DNA from: Pseudopyrenochaeta lycopersici
Taxonomy: Eukaryota > Ascomycota > Dothideomycetes > Pleosporales > Pseudopyrenochaetaceae
Assembly (NCBI GenBank): GCA_003313425.1
Contig: NHZP01000012.1
Location: 868,001-932,000, forward strand
DNA: 64,000 nucleotides
Reading direction: 5' to 3'
In this document: in pieces, positions 11,192-23,936 of the stretch
Numbering within the stretch: the first letter of the stretch is position 1
How the letters are laid out: each line of letters opens with the position of its first letter
The notes under the pieces: generated by a model
Told to the model about the DNA's origin: nothing
What the model saw: only the letters and a program-made list of their open reading frames with translations
The model's database searches: none
Made by a program: the position numbers and the translations under genes

Positions 11192-11654
11192 GTGTCTGAA
11201 TGAGGTAGTTGAATCTTGGACTGATAATTAATTAAGTATTTTTGATGGCGCATTTCCATGAAGCAGAAAACCTTTCTTTAAGTATGCTTGTCTACTAGAA
11301 GTTATCGCAGCCACGAATTGGTGGACGTCATTGGCGTGAACCAATCGTTGCATCTCGTCATCTTGGTATGCAGTAGAACCGCATCAGCCCTTTCCGAAAG
11401 AGGCCAACAATGTGGACAGGCCCGTGCGCGATTCTCTTATCAAATCCTCCTGTGATTCCTCATTCATATTCGTCCGTGAACATGTGTTTTTTCATTGCGC
11501 CACTGAGAATACAACGTGGGCCAAGTCGGATCTCCTCGTAATCCCGGCGGCTGAATATTAAACCGCACTGCTGCGCCCTCGTAGAAAACGTTTGCCTGTG
11601 CCCAAAAGGGCCAACAATCTGGTCTCTTCGCAATTTTACCTTTCACGTTTAAGA
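11192..11654. promoter_or_regulatory. Divergent promoter region between dehydrogenase and regulator-like gene
   Basis: 463 bp separate the two divergent start codons. A CCAAT box occurs near 11340. There is no other convincing motif. Shared control of the two genes is possible but unproven. Confidence 0.4.
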
Positions 11655-13037
11655 ATGAAGACTCAGTTCGAGTTTATCGTTGCGGACCCGTCGGTCAATC
11701 TCAAGCCAGGCAAAAGCGCAATCATTCGCAGTCGGTGCATGCAGGGGAGAAACAAACGCGAAGACTCGCGCAGGTCTATCAAGTCAAGGAAGAAAGAGCG
11801 TCCAAATGGTAACGACAGCAATGTTGGTAGTTTAGTGACGACTCCACCTTCAATGGATAATTTCGTCGTCGACCGTTTCGCGAGCCATGTCGACGCTGAG
11901 GGTCAAGAGCTTCTTCTTAAAGCCTTCGCTTACAATCTCGTCACTCAAGTCATGTCTCCGCTGGATCGCTGCGTGGATTTTGATCGCATCGAAAACGCGT
12001 CTTTTATCTGGTTATACTCTGATGCTGCTTTCGTGCATTGCGTTCTCTCTGCGAGCTATGCGGTCAACGATATTCTCATGCCAACATGGAACGGACAGCC
12101 GGGAAGGAAGGTTGTATCCCACATGTGTGAGACACTGTCATTGTTAGCAAAGAAGATGGAAAAACAGAATGTATATGAGGATGAAGCAGTGTTATACGTT
12201 GTGATCAACCTGACACTGTTGGCTGCCGTGTATGGCGATTGGACAGCAGCGTCTGCGCATTTCGCAGGCTTGCACAGGATTGTGCAACTTAGAGGAGGTG
12301 TCGAATTTCTTCGAGCACGGCCTATGATTCACTTTAAACTTGATCGGTAAGTACGTTACGGTCCGATATAGTAAACCGCTTTACTAATGAACTTATGAAG
12401 GCTTGATCTTGCTTGGTCCCTCAGTTCAGGCAAGTCGCCATTTTTCCTGCATCAAAATGTCTCATGGGACCCACTACTTAAACCTCCACATATTAAATCG
12501 AGCTTTTACGAACCACCAGCCAATTGGGATGTCCGGCTCACATCCGTGTTCTGCGACTTCCAGCATCTGACAAGCACTATCAACGACAACGTCCAGAAAC
12601 ATGCCCGTTACAAAGCAGCGTGCTTTCAGAGTCTCCTCAGTACACTGCAATCACGGTTGATTCATCTCGCCGGCATTCTGAGCCACCCAATCGAAGAGCT
12701 GGTTCGCCTTTCTTTGCTGGCATTTCTGACAACCACGTTCAAGGTCCCTGGTCGGAAAATTCCGTATACGTGGATTGCGACAAAGCTTGGAGCTGCGTAT
12801 GCGAATGCCGGTGACCTGATTAATAGCCAAGAGACGTTGCATCTGTGGGTAATAATGATTGCAGCAATTTCGGTGTCCAATGCTGATGAACCTTGGCTGG
12901 TGGATGCGTGCAACGCCAGTCATTTTGCGCCCGACTGGAAAGAAGCGAAGAAACGATTGTCGAGCGTAATGTGGATTGATTGCATCCACGACAAGCCTGG
13001 AGAGTCTGCGGTACACTCGCTCATGCGCTTTTCTTGA
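11655..13037 (+). CDS. Fungal trans_2-type regulator-like protein
   Basis: Two exons (11655-12346, 12401-13037) encode 442 aa; the 54-bp intron joins HFKLDR to LDLAWSLSSGKSPFF. The N-terminus (FIVADPSVNLKPG, then IRSRCMQGRNKRED and a lysine/arginine-rich stretch) and the helical body with LDLAWSLSSG match the large fungal family related to the Fungal_trans_2 domain. No Zn2Cys6 DNA-binding cluster is visible, so it may be a regulator without its own zinc finger or a family member with another role. Nuclear localisation through the basic region is plausible. It is divergent from the dehydrogenase at 10163. Family resemblance is fairly sure; a transcriptional function is inferred. Confidence 0.75.
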
Positions 13038-14421
13038 GAGTGAGTCGGGGTCTCAAGATAAAGGGGCGAGTAAAGTCTTACACAGGCGTGCCCGATCGAA
13101 TACAGTGGCCAGCTGAGAGGAAGCAGTGCAAACTTGGCAGAATAACTATTTGCGATCTGCTGGAATCCCTTGACACGGGTTTTGTACCACAATGCCTGTA
13201 TCACTGGCTCACTGGTCCGGTGAGCTTTTGCGACACTTTGTACACGCAGGCCGAGCCGGATGATGTCGTTGATGACTACCAAGGCAAGATTACGACGCAG
13301 TCACTATAGAATGTAGAAGCTGGGTCGAAAAAGGACCCCATATAAGGTTCTGCTACTACGCACCTGGGTTCGTCGTCCACAACGATTCACCTCCTCAACT
13401 TACCCTCCTCTGCCTCTACAAAAGTATACCCTAAGCCAGCCAGGGAGATCCCCACATGGCTGTTCAGTGATTCCGAATGCCGTGACCACACGAGGAATGC
13501 GACGCCCCAACGCCTCCAATACTACCATGGCATCAATTCCGCCCACTGTACAACATTTCCGCCCTCAGGCCTGAGGAATAGTTCCGTTCAAACCCAGGGT
13601 GCACATGGTCAGGGCATCTTTCCAAACAAGAGCTTCAGGGGTGCAAATTCCATCAACCATTTTGACCGAAGAGATGAATGAGCTGGGATGCTCTAGAGGG
13701 GAAGGCAAGGAAGGGGTACGGGATCCTTAGTGACATTGGTAAAATCACACACCATGGTGAAGTTGTAGTTGCACTGACGAAGCGAGAGACATGAATTCAA
13801 GTACAAGAACGCCTAGATTCTTGCTTTTTGCACACATTTCTAGCAGGATTATCGTGCTATGAGACCATACTGCCTAGCATGGCAAGCCTCGAGCAGTACT
13901 TGGCCAGCTGCATACATTTTATTCGGAGTCTTGTAAAACATTGGCATAGAAGGAAGAGTAAAATGAATGCAAAAGTGTAAAATGGTATGGGCAACCAGAG
14001 GTAGTCGGTAAAGTTTGCGTTAAGCCGGCTAAAGTTTGGCTTACGTCGGATTCCGAAGCACCAATGCCGCAAGCTACGCTAGGCGACAACGGAATAAATA
14101 CACGTAAGACTACATCAGCCATATTTATTGGGTGCCTTTTTTTCATCATTGTCGATTATGGTGGAGACCGGATAGAGGGGGAAATTGTTGATCTACCTTG
14201 CTGTCTACCTTGCTATCAGCTCAGGATCAGTCAGTATTGTCGCATTCGGGCGGAACAAAACCGAATGATACATGGGTAAACGGTAGTCAGCGTCCAGCGC
14301 GCTGATGCAAGAGATTTCGTCTTGCATATGTTGAATTTTGCTATAAAAGGGGGTCCTGGATACATCTGAAGTTTAACCATCCAACCGACTAACTTCTCAG
14401 ACATCAAACAGACTTGCAACG
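13038..14421. other. Intergenic, 1.4 kb
   Basis: No supported gene. The right end is the promoter of the FAD-linked oxidase. A possible coding look of 13050-13310 is only an out-of-frame continuation past the regulator's stop. Confidence 0.45.
14341..14349 (+). promoter_or_regulatory. TATA box of the FAD-linked oxidase gene
   Basis: CTATAAAAG lies about 75 bp before the start codon at 14422, followed by a CT/CA-rich leader. This is a well-formed TATA element at a usual fungal distance. Confidence 0.6.
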
Positions 14422-15977
14422 ATGTTCACCAAAGCTATTGGCCTCTTGGCTATTCACCTCCTGGCCGGTACATCATCTGCTACCGCCATTCCAGAAGTTC
14501 TCCCTCGTGAATATCCGTCCAGCGCAACCAGGGCTTGCTCTCAATTGAAAGCAACCTTCCCAGACAATTATATCGACGCGACGAGCGCCAACTACACTAC
14601 CGAGAAAGATGTCAATTGGTCGACAAACTGCAGACTTCCAGCAGCCTGCTTCTTCTTGCCTACCAGCACAGAGATAGTTGCCCGTGGTCTTGCTATTGTG
14701 ACAAAGGCTGGCGCCAAATTCGCAGTCCGCAATGGTGGCCACAATCCCAATGTCAAATTTGCCAGTATCGACGGCGGCGTCCTGTTTGACATGAACAGAC
14801 TGAAGTCTCTAACGCTCAATGCCGACAACACCATAATTCACACCGGCGCTGGTAACAGGGGCGGTGAAGTTCAGAGGATTGCAGACTCGGCCGGCAAATC
14901 TGCCGTAACCGGCATCGACATGGACCCCGGTATCTCTGGTCTTACACTTGGCGGAGGATACACCCACTTTTCGCAGCTGAACGGCCTTGTTACGGACAAT
15001 GTTGCAAATTTTGAAGTTGTCCTTGGAAATTCCTCCATTGTCAATGCCAATGCAACCCACAACAAAGATCTCTACCGCGCCCTCCGTGGTGGAGGAAACA
15101 ACTTTGGCATTGTTACACGCTTTGATCTATATGCCTCTCCCATGTAAGTGTTTATCTGCACAGTGACTGTAAATATACGCTAATTTTACCCTTTCACCTT
15201 AGATATAATATCTGGTACTCGCTCTTTCTCCTCCACCCCGAGGAATACGAGCAAATCATTCCCGCCATTATCAAGGTCCAGAATTCTATGGAGAAAGACC
15301 CCAAGGCCAATGTTGAGATCTTAGTGTCTGCAAAGGGAGTCCAAGTCGCGCTTTTCTACGCCGAGCCCTTGGGCACAAATCCCGAAATCTTTGCTCCACT
15401 GCTTGCCTTCACTCCTATGTTGGTTGTTGCACCTCCGACAAATGGCACAGTCTACGAAATTATGCAAGATATGTCTTCGCCTAAAGAACCCCTCGTTCGC
15501 ATGGTTCAATCGATTATCTACAAGCCTAACACTGAATTTTATCTCGCCCAGGTTAAAGAGCTCCTAAAGGTCACACCGCCCGGCGATGACCTCGACCTCG
15601 TTCTCGCAATTAAACCTATGGGTTCTCGTGTTGCAGCTGTTGGCACACAGCGGGCTGGTGGTGTCCCTAATTCGATGAACGTCCCATCTATCCCACAGAC
15701 ATGGGGATCTATCCTTGTACAATACAAGGAAGACTCAGACAGGGAATTGATGACCAAGAAGTTGAGGGACTTGGATGCGTGGATGACTTCCAATGCACGC
15801 CGCAGCAATCTTCTTCTTCCCAATTTGTTCGCCAACGATGCGGGATCGTCGCAGAATGTCATGGCTAGCTATGGCGCCGAGAGCTTGGCCAATCTCAAGT
15901 CCGTGAGCAGGAAGTATGACCCTGCGCAGGTGTTCCAGAAGCTGCAAGTTGGCGGTTTCCTAGTCTCCAAGGCTTGA
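14422..15977 (+). CDS. Secreted FAD-linked (BBE-like/PCMH-type) oxidase
   Basis: Two exons (14422-15143, 15203-15977) give 498 aa. Residues 1-22 form a signal peptide. The FAD-binding PCMH domain contains RNGGHNPN, whose His107 is the usual site of covalent FAD attachment in this family. Further motifs are GISGLTLGGGYTHF and RGGGNNFGIVTRFDLY. The C-terminus ends with the family's usual YDPAQVFQKL. The spliced junction YASP-IYNIWYSLFL is family-like. Such secreted oxidases act on sugars, alcohols, alkaloids or secondary metabolites and release hydrogen peroxide. No biosynthetic cluster surrounds it. Confidence 0.9.
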
Positions 15978-16780
15978 AGTGCCTAGTCATGGCTGTGCGT
16001 TAGAGTACGCTTTTCACCCTTAGTTATGTATAGTAATAGACTGGAAAGCTTCTCATCTTCAACATGTTCTTGAGCATATCAATTGGTTCGTGATATATAT
16101 TATATGCTTTATGATCTAAGAACTCGCGCCACTGTCAGCTAGCAATGAGACATGTTTGCCCGAACTAGCCCAACGATTCAAAATCGTAATCTATTTGAAT
16201 AATGCAATTGTAAGACGTTACGTACCATTAATCTGTTGAACTAAGCATTTTCGCGGTCTGACCGGAATTCAGTTGCCTGGGCTGGCGCATAAGCGGCAGC
16301 CTGTCATCTTCCACGAGGGCATCCTTTAGCGTAAGGGAACGGCAAAAAAGATACCGCACAGGGCACGGGCCGAGGCGGGACGATCCGACGGGCACCACAC
16401 TCCCAATATGCGGCTAGTTATACTATACGAGGAAACCCACGGCATTGGTACGCCGACGATATTCCCGGTGACAAGAATTGGCAGCGAGTGCTCTTGAGCG
16501 AGGAAAGAAAATGTAAACACTATCGCGACTGTCAGTCTTACATGCAAGCATGGAAGAGCTTGGACGTACGAAACCATGGCCCTGGACGTACAAAATTATC
16601 GTCATGCATGGGTAGTGGAGCGGCCCATGCAAGGCATTCTCTTCGAGAGGGTACAGGCCTGCATGTCAGCGTTGCCCGACAGTAGCGCCACTTTATGCCT
16701 GCTTCACCGTATTCGTATAATGCCATTGATTGCACAACACACCACGCCGTATCTTAAGATTATAGATTGAACTGAGCGAC
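15978..16780. other. Intergenic, 0.8 kb
   Basis: No gene supported. Contains the 3' flank of the oxidase and the upstream region of the 16781 gene. Several short frames overlap one another on both strands without recognisable features. Confidence 0.4.
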
Positions 16781-17476
16781 ATGGAAGACGCAAGCCATTC
16801 AACAAATATTCAGAACAGCAACCAGTTGGCTGCGCTGTCAATTCCTCGAGAAAATGACTCGGTCGCGGTCCTCGAACGGAAATTATCGGCCCTTGCGGAA
16901 GCTGTTCGCTGCGGAGAGAGCGTGGCCTTAGTAACGAACTATGCTGCATGCGCAATCCAAGAAAGGGACACTACAAAGAAAGCTATTGCTGAGATGCGAG
17001 GGTGGGAGGCCACCGTGTGGGATTGTTATGTACAAGACAAGTACCCACTACCAAAGCTGAATTGGGAAACTAGTCGAGGGCCAGTGCCGACTTCAGCAAG
17101 GCCACTTCGAATAGCTCGTCGCCGTGCAGAAGCACTCAATCGCCTTTACAAAACCAATCAAGCAGACGAGAGCCATGCAGTGTGGTTTCTAAACAACGAG
17201 TCCGTTCATCTTGATCTCGTTAAAGCCATGGCGCGAGTGATTGGGGCAGAGAGAGATCAGCTGGGCGGCCAGAGTACATTAAATGCTATCCAGATGGCTG
17301 ATCTACAATCTTTCAACAGAATTCTGTCCGTATCAGGGCAGATTTTGGCATCTGGAAATGGAAATGGAAATACACCCGCAACTTCTTTGGCCATGCGGGT
17401 GCTGGGACATCACCGCAACATACTGCATCGACTTGCCAGAGGTGATATGGGAAAACGGAAAAGGACGACTGTTTAA
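16781..17476 (+). CDS. Uncharacterised 231-aa protein
   Basis: Single uninterrupted frame of 231 aa with balanced composition. Predicted mostly helical, with no signal peptide and no membrane segment. The N-terminal third is a possible coiled coil (VAVLERKLSALAEAVR), the middle is basic (RIARRRAEALNRLY) and the C-terminus ends KRKRTTV, which could be a nuclear signal. I do not recognise the family. It stands alone, with AT-rich flanks. The length and codon use make a real gene more likely than chance, but no homologue was recognised. Confidence 0.5.
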   Translation: MEDASHSTNIQNSNQLAALSIPRENDSVAVLERKLSALAEAVRCGESVALVTNYAACAIQERDTTKKAIAEMRGWEATVWDCYVQDKYPLPKLNWETSRGPVPTSARPLRIARRRAEALNRLYKTNQADESHAVWFLNNESVHLDLVKAMARVIGAERDQLGGQSTLNAIQMADLQSFNRILSVSGQILASGNGNGNTPATSLAMRVLGHHRNILHRLARGDMGKRKRTTV

Positions 17477-18232
17477 TTTCTAAGTCAGCACTGGAGTTGT
17501 ATTCATGGTTAGAATAATTGCGAGGATTGAATATATAATTCCGCCATTTCCTTTGTGCAAGAAATGTATCCTGCACGTTCTGCTGGTCAACATTTTTACC
17601 TATCTTAGGCGCTACGTCTCCTTACCGGTGCCGCTCTATTTTCCTAGGGATAGGTCTTGATTTGATACCTAACGATAGCGCATGTACAGAGACAACCAGT
17701 ACTCCAGCTTTGTCGCCCTCACAACAGCTCTCTACCTTGCGACTGGGTATAAGTTATCTGCCTAGCCAAAGAATCTGACTGATCTCTCCATAATTTTCAC
17801 GTTACCAAGTGCTTACTTGATTGAAGATTTGAAGGCGGCTACATTCATTAACTTGGTTATACTATGCTATCTCCGGAATTTGGCAGCTACTTAGTCCCAT
17901 TAGCCTTCGATTTCAACCACACATTCATTATAGCAATCACTAAATTTCATAATAGCTTGAGACAAAGGCATGACTATTTATCAAAGGATTGGCTGGAATA
18001 ATTGGCCATACCCAGGTTTGTATTGAAGCCAAAAAGGTAGAACACAACATTGGAAGCAGCGCCTCGTACAAATGAAACCACCCGGTCACAAAGTGACAGT
18101 GACGCGCATTTATGCAGGTAATGTGTCCAACGACGATTTTCTTCGCCATAAGTGCCTCCTTGTGCTCTCTGATAATTGTTGAAGACGATCGCCAAGATTT
18201 CTTTCTACCAGCTTCTCGATCTACGCACCAGA
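17477..18232. other. AT-rich intergenic
   Basis: No supported gene. The minus-strand frames here lie beyond the stop codon of the ankyrin-CorA gene and carry no motif. Confidence 0.4.
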
Positions 18233-21196
18233 TTAGCATATTCTCACCACTGCGTTAGGTAGGAGTTTTGATGAAACAGGAGTATTAACTTGAACATATT
18301 TGAACAGAAGCCACACTAGAACTGTGAGGAACAGACAGCCTCCTCCAAAGAGAAGGTACCAACGCCAGTCTGGGTTATTTGCTAGAATGTCAACATTCAT
18401 ACCAAATAGACTCTATTGATATTTTACGTTCAATCAGCTCGTGTGTAAAAACATATAGTGCTAAAACTCTTACCGAAGCAAACATGGGAGGCAAGAAAAT
18501 AAACTATGTGTGTAAGCTTCTTTCCATGGTGAAGGCCATTGAGTCTCACAGTGATCCAGCTTAGTCGCTTTATGCTTGTAGCGAGACTTGTTGATCTGTG
18601 TGCCTCGTTGATCGATACCCAGGCAAATTCCTATCGAAGGTCAACCAACGGAACACATGAAATGGTCGAATCGGGAAACCAACAAGCTGTAACAAGTCTT
18701 TGACTGTTTGCTCTAATTGGTTGATCTGCTTGGTGATTTCAGCGTCATATTCGTTTATCGCTTTTTTCATTCCTTCAAAACCCACACCATCATCGAAATG
18801 GTTGTAGTATTCCTCAGTAAATTCGTAAACTTTTGAAACTTGGCCACGTAATATCATGCGCAGCTTAGCCCACTCTTGTGCATCTTTGGCCAGGCTATGT
18901 ATTAGCTTAGGGTCATTTCCTTTTTCGCAGAGTTGGCCAAAACGCTATATTAGGTCATCCTTGTGATCAGCATGTCTCGTGTATTCAGGGTAGCTATTGT
19001 ACCTACACGCCCAGCTAAATGCTTTTCAGCCAGACAGCACAGCTCCAGCCATCTCTCCCTCAAATTGCGGATGAAGAGTGCAAAATACTGGCTGCTATCT
19101 TCTGGAATCCAGCCATATGGAAGTGTACCCGATAAATTGATCGGCTTCCGGTGCAAAGAATCGTTTTGATCCGAGAGCGGAGCCATACACCAAGCAATAC
19201 CACATGCATCCCTGTAAGATATTGTGAAATTTACACTGTCTCCTTTTTCATTCGTTGGGAAATGCCCAATTAAGACGATGCTAAAGGTCTTCCCACAGCC
19301 CTGAATATCATAGCTAACTTTTGATTCCTCAACGCGAGGAATGTCAACAGAGGTACAATTCATATACCTGCTCCAGGCAGAGTAATCAGAGAAGAGTCTT
19401 TTTGAATAAGTTAACAATTCCCTTGTCAAGGTGGAAGCAGTGTGCACTTACAGAAGGCGTCCGATTGGCTCTGTTTGGATCAACGTTCGCGCCTTTACGC
19501 CGTCCACGAATTGCACAGTTTTCTTTCCATCTGCTAACTGCAAAATCTCTAGGACCGTATGGGATGTTCCTAATGCATTAAGCCAATCATTAAACATGAT
19601 TCCTTTTGTATTCGCACAGTACTCAAGAAGTAAATGAATAATCTCTCTCTGCTTATGTCGAATCGCTACCCGGAGTGGGGTCAGGCCATTAACATCTTTA
19701 CTGTTGATTTTTGCACGCGACGATAAAAGTGCTCTCGCCACATCTGCATGGCCGAGTGAAGCCGCAATATGTAATGGCGTTCTGTTGTGAATATTCTTGC
19801 GATTGACATCGTCGCCCTTAGCGAGCAATAAATTTAAGGGACCCAGATCCCCCTTTTCTACTAGGATGTGCAATGCAAACCCGTCTCTTTGGAAAAGGAG
19901 GTCTACAACCGATTTGTGGTCGTTCTTGGCGGCGATTGAGAGCGGCGTATGACCCTCATCGTTCGTTGACTCACAGTCCACTTTTTGCGTTCCAAGCAAC
20001 AGTCTAACCACTTCTGCATGTCCAGCCTCGGCAGCCCACCAGAGCGGAGTGCGGAGATTTTTGTCTTTGGAGTCCGCATTAGCATTGGTTTCTCTCAACA
20101 GTAAATCCACTACAGCTCGCTGGCCGTTTTGTGCAGCTCGCGATAGCGGCGTTTGACCGTTCTCATCCTTTGAATCTGGATCCACGTCATCTGCTTCTAG
20201 TAATAGCTTTACAACTTTATCCTGCCCACGTGCAGCTGCTCGAGATAATAGTGTTAGTCCTTGGCTGTCCTGCGAAGCGGGATGGACGCCACCGCGTTGG
20301 AGCAGATCTCTCAGTTCATCTATAAAATAATTCTTGTATTGCTGATTCCACGAAACCTCGACAATCCAGGAGAGCGGTGTGCGGCCGTCTTTATCCACTG
20401 AGCTTAGATTGATCTTCTTATGCCTCACAAACATATTTAATAGACCATAATCCCCAAACTCGGCGACTTGCGACAGTAATGTTCGGCCAGAGCTATCTGT
20501 ATAATTCGGGTTGACTTTTTTCTGGCTCAATAAGTAGCGTATCACTGAATGTATCGTGGAACATTGATGCCCAGCTTTCTTTCCAATGCCAGCATAATAT
20601 ACAGCCCATGATAGTGGCGTGCGGCCATCGTCGTCCGGACTGTCTGGGTCGAGGCCTCCCCGTTCGATTAGCAACTTTACCCCATCAAGATACCCTAGTT
20701 CTGCGGCTCTTGATAGTGAAGTTCGGCCATTATTGTCTTTAGAGTCTTTGCTACAGTTGAGCAGTAACTGCACCACTTGGTTGCGCTCCCTGTTCGAGGT
20801 TGATGAACCCCAGACCAATCCACTGAATACGGGGCGCTGTACAGCCCACGACAGTGGCGTCCTACCATTGTTGTCCTTGCAATTTGGATTGACCTCTTTC
20901 TTCTCTAGCAGCAATTTCACAATTTCGAGATGTGCACCTTCTGCAGCCAGTGATAGCGCGGTTCGATTGTTGCTGTCTTTCGAGTCTGGGTTGACGTGGC
21001 GTTGAAGCAACTGGTTCACCTCCACTTTGTTCCCACGCTTTGTAGCTTCCAATAGCAAATTTTCATCATTATCATCAAGTTCATGCGGAATATTGACAGG
21101 TCCACAGGCTTTGGACTTGTCACGAGTCTTTTTAGGACGGCGTGGACCCGTCCGTAGTCGCTCATGCATTGAGTGTTGACAAATTCCTTCTTTCAA
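18233..21196 (-). CDS. Ankyrin-repeat protein fused to a CorA-like membrane domain
   Basis: Six exons on the minus strand (21196-19452, 19397-19007, 18944-18684, 18630-18550, 18503-18474, 18412-18233) give 895 aa with phase kept at every junction. Exon 1 holds about 14 ankyrin repeats (residues 45-550), each with the RTPLSxAA pattern. A 220-residue linker follows, then a CorA-like region: a coiled helix (INQLEQTVKDLLQL), EFAWVSINEAHRSTSL, KRLSWITF, membrane helix 1 ending in SLFGMNVD, and membrane helix 2 (WYLLFGGGCLFLTVLVW). The GMN triplet typical of CorA magnesium channels is intact. The joined order is exactly that of fungal CorA-like C-termini, which supports the tiny 30-nt exon. Role is inferred: an ion channel or membrane sensor with a protein-binding N-terminus. 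The start codon is the least sure part. Confidence 0.85.
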
Positions 21197-22643
21197 AACA
21201 CAAATTTATGCCTCTCCTGGGAGTTTTAAACGCTAAGAACTGAGAATTCTTTATCAAATGGTGCAAAAGGATCTAGAAGGAGACGGAGCCTGCTTGTGTT
21301 GGTTATCAAATTGCCTCAATTTATAAAGCTGCAAATGTTACCTTATGGATCAAAAGATCCATTATTTGATATAGCTTAGAATTCAACATTCATATGAAGA
21401 AGATATGGCGATGGAAGTTATATTTTGGTTTGAGGATTGCGCCGAGTGCGCACAACTTCTGCAGTGAGCCAAGCTGCATGCTGTTGCCTGGAGCGGCCGC
21501 TTAGTCAACGAATCAAGATTTGGTAATTCGTTTCTCACCCTTGGACTAGCAGCATAGGTCATAGAGCCGAATTGGGCTGGTACACTCTCCAACTGGTCAA
21601 AATGAGGCGGAAACGATCCCGGGCATTGGGAGACATAATAATCGTCAAATCCGGTCCTTTCCTCATCCCCTTTTACCCATATTTTCATGAAATTAGTTTG
21701 CTTCAATTGACTTGGTCTGTTGCTTCTCAAAGCTCTAATATAATTAATGATGCCTAATCCATTGCTAACCTAATGACTTGGCTACGAATCCTCTGATTCA
21801 ATGATACGATACTAAGCTTCTCAAGGACTAAAAAGATTCAAGAAAACTTATTGGAAATTGTGTAGCGATCGAGGTGTGAGGAGGCAGCGACTTTCATCGG
21901 CGAATATCTGATCTCCTAGCGCCAAGTCCAACTGCGTCGCATCTGTATGAATAAGATCTCTTCGTGCAACTTGCTTTGGATGCTCTACTGGAACTATGAA
22001 CGCATATCAGTGCTCCAAGTTCCAAGATACATATTGACCCATGTGCACGTTGTGGCCACTATTCTCGCCGTCATCATTTGAGACGAAGGATTCTGCTTCC
22101 CTCTTGTTTCACGACCAGTAGGACTTCGCAACTGAATCTGCTTCCTTCACATTGAGACGTTTCCTTCAACTCTCTAAATCAGCCTCGGATATTCGCCCTT
22201 CTTCAAAACCGAAACGATCATGCCCGCAGATCTCGGCGGTCCTGCTCAATGTAGAGTCTGGTGAAGATTTGCGTAATATGTTTCCAGGACATGTAGCATT
22301 GATCGCCCAACACCGGCAGGTGCTTTCCATTCTAATCAGTAGGCCTCATATCTATTATACTGCTGATACGAGATGTAAGAGCTCTATGATCCTACAACAA
22401 TTATTGGCATCTCGGAAATCGTCTTGTTCAACATGTTCATCACGCATACGAAAAGTCAAATGCCAGCTCATCTACGGCTGCTCCGTACCAAAAAAGTCCC
22501 CCATAAATCTACGACTTCCTTTCCGGCTCTAATTTGACGCCTCTGTGGGAGCAAAAAGAAAGGTATTTGATACGGGAGTAGAAGCATATCCATCCCTAGG
22601 ATATGCATCGTACAATTCTTATTATCAATTCCTATTTCCTACC
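21197..22643. other. Intergenic, 1.4 kb
   Basis: No supported gene. A 126-codon plus-strand frame at 22152-22532 has no recognisable domain and odd, Ser/Arg-rich composition; it is treated as chance. Confidence 0.4.
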
Positions 22644-23474
22644 TTACGGTAGCACATAACCCCCGTCCACCAAAACATCACTACCCGTCATATAACTGCT
22701 CGCATTACTCGCCAGATACAAAAACAGGCCCTTGATCTCCTTCACATCGCCCTGCCGGCCCAGCGGAATCATCCTCAACCCCTCAGTAATCACCTGCGGG
22801 CCAGCACCCATTTTCGTGTCGAAGAATCCAGGGCTGACAATATTGACACGGGCAAACTCGCGCCACTCGCGCGCCAGACTCTTGCCGAGATGCGAGACAA
22901 AGGCTTTTGTGCCGTTGTAGATGGGCTGGTCGACGGGGACGTTGACAATGTGCGCAGAGATACTGGAGGTCAGGATGAGGTTTCCAAAACCTTGTTTCTT
23001 GAAGACCTCGCCGGCGTACTTTGAGCAGAAGACGGGGCCGTCGACGTTGACTTTCATCAGGTTGTGGTAGCTTTCTAGGGTCTGGTCGAGCAGGGGTTTT
23101 GAGTCGCCGGTGCCGGCGTTGGCGACGAAGACGTCGATTTTGCCAAAGTCTTGCACGACTTGCGCGATGGTGGATTGCACGGCTGAAGCGTCTGTGATGT
23201 TGACTTTGTACGCTTTTGTCTTGATGCCGTGTGATTTGGAGAGGGTTTCGCCTCGTTGGATGGCCGCGTCGTTGGAATTATACCATAGTGCAACGTTACC
23301 ACCTGCTTCGGCCATTGCGTCTGCAACAGCTCCTCCAATTCCTTCTGCGGCGCCTGTGACAACAATGACCTTTCCCTTCATGCTGAACTGCTCGAGGACA
23401 TTGCTCGGCGTGTCGGGTACCGGTTTCGGAAAGCCCGCGCGGGGCTGCTGGCATTCCTCAATGGACATAGACAT
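22644..23474 (-). CDS. Short-chain dehydrogenase, sorbose/xylulose-reductase-like
   Basis: Single exon, 276 aa, a classical SDR of full length. Cofactor motif TGAAEGIG at residues 40-47, NAG at 119-121, catalytic Ser near 170-171 (LTSSISAH) and YNGTK with Tyr186 and Lys190. The C-terminus has the family's typical SYMTGSDVLVDGGY. The N-terminal 30 residues with VLEQFSMKGKV resemble fungal NADPH-dependent sorbose and L-xylulose reductases (Sou1-like). It probably interconverts sugars and polyols in the cytosol. The exact substrate cannot be told from sequence alone. Confidence 0.9.
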   Translation of the reverse strand: MSMSIEECQQPRAGFPKPVPDTPSNVLEQFSMKGKVIVVTGAAEGIGGAVADAMAEAGGNVALWYNSNDAAIQRGETLSKSHGIKTKAYKVNITDASAVQSTIAQVVQDFGKIDVFVANAGTGDSKPLLDQTLESYHNLMKVNVDGPVFCSKYAGEVFKKQGFGNLILTSSISAHIVNVPVDQPIYNGTKAFVSHLGKSLAREWREFARVNIVSPGFFDTKMGAGPQVITEGLRMIPLGRQGDVKEIKGLFLYLASNASSYMTGSDVLVDGGYVLP

Positions 23475-23936
23475 CTTCGCGGATTATGTACAACTTCAAG
23501 GGTTGTGTGGGAGATTATTGTTACAGAGAAAGGACAATATGATGAGGAGGAATGGACTAAAAGGAACTCGAGGGTACTAAGCTTATGTATATGGACGAAA
23601 TAGTGGTAAAAAGGAAGGTTAGCCGAGCCTTGTTAAATAGCTTAAGGAACCGAAAGAATCTTCTCTGCAACGTCTCCAAAATCGGAACATCAATGCCCCG
23701 CGGCAAGTTCTTCGGCTTCGTTGCGTCACGCCGTGGTGTTGCGGGGCAAGCTATGGAACATAGCTGTCCGAAAGTGGCGGATCGGCTTCCCGTTTCGAGC
23801 TGATTCCGGGTTCGGCACACCTTCCGTATAGAGCTCTCCTGCAAGTCACTATTCACATTGACACTGGAAACGATCTCTTCGTCTCTCCTGACCAATTGAA
23901 GATTTCTATTTCATCAGGCCCCGTATATTCAATTCC
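23475..23936. other. Intergenic, 0.46 kb
   Basis: Promoter side of the dehydrogenase and 3' flank of the membrane-protein gene. No other feature seen. Confidence 0.4.

Noticed and set aside
22152..22532. 126-codon plus-strand frame
   Set aside because: Odd composition, no domain, no neighbours or splice signals to support it.
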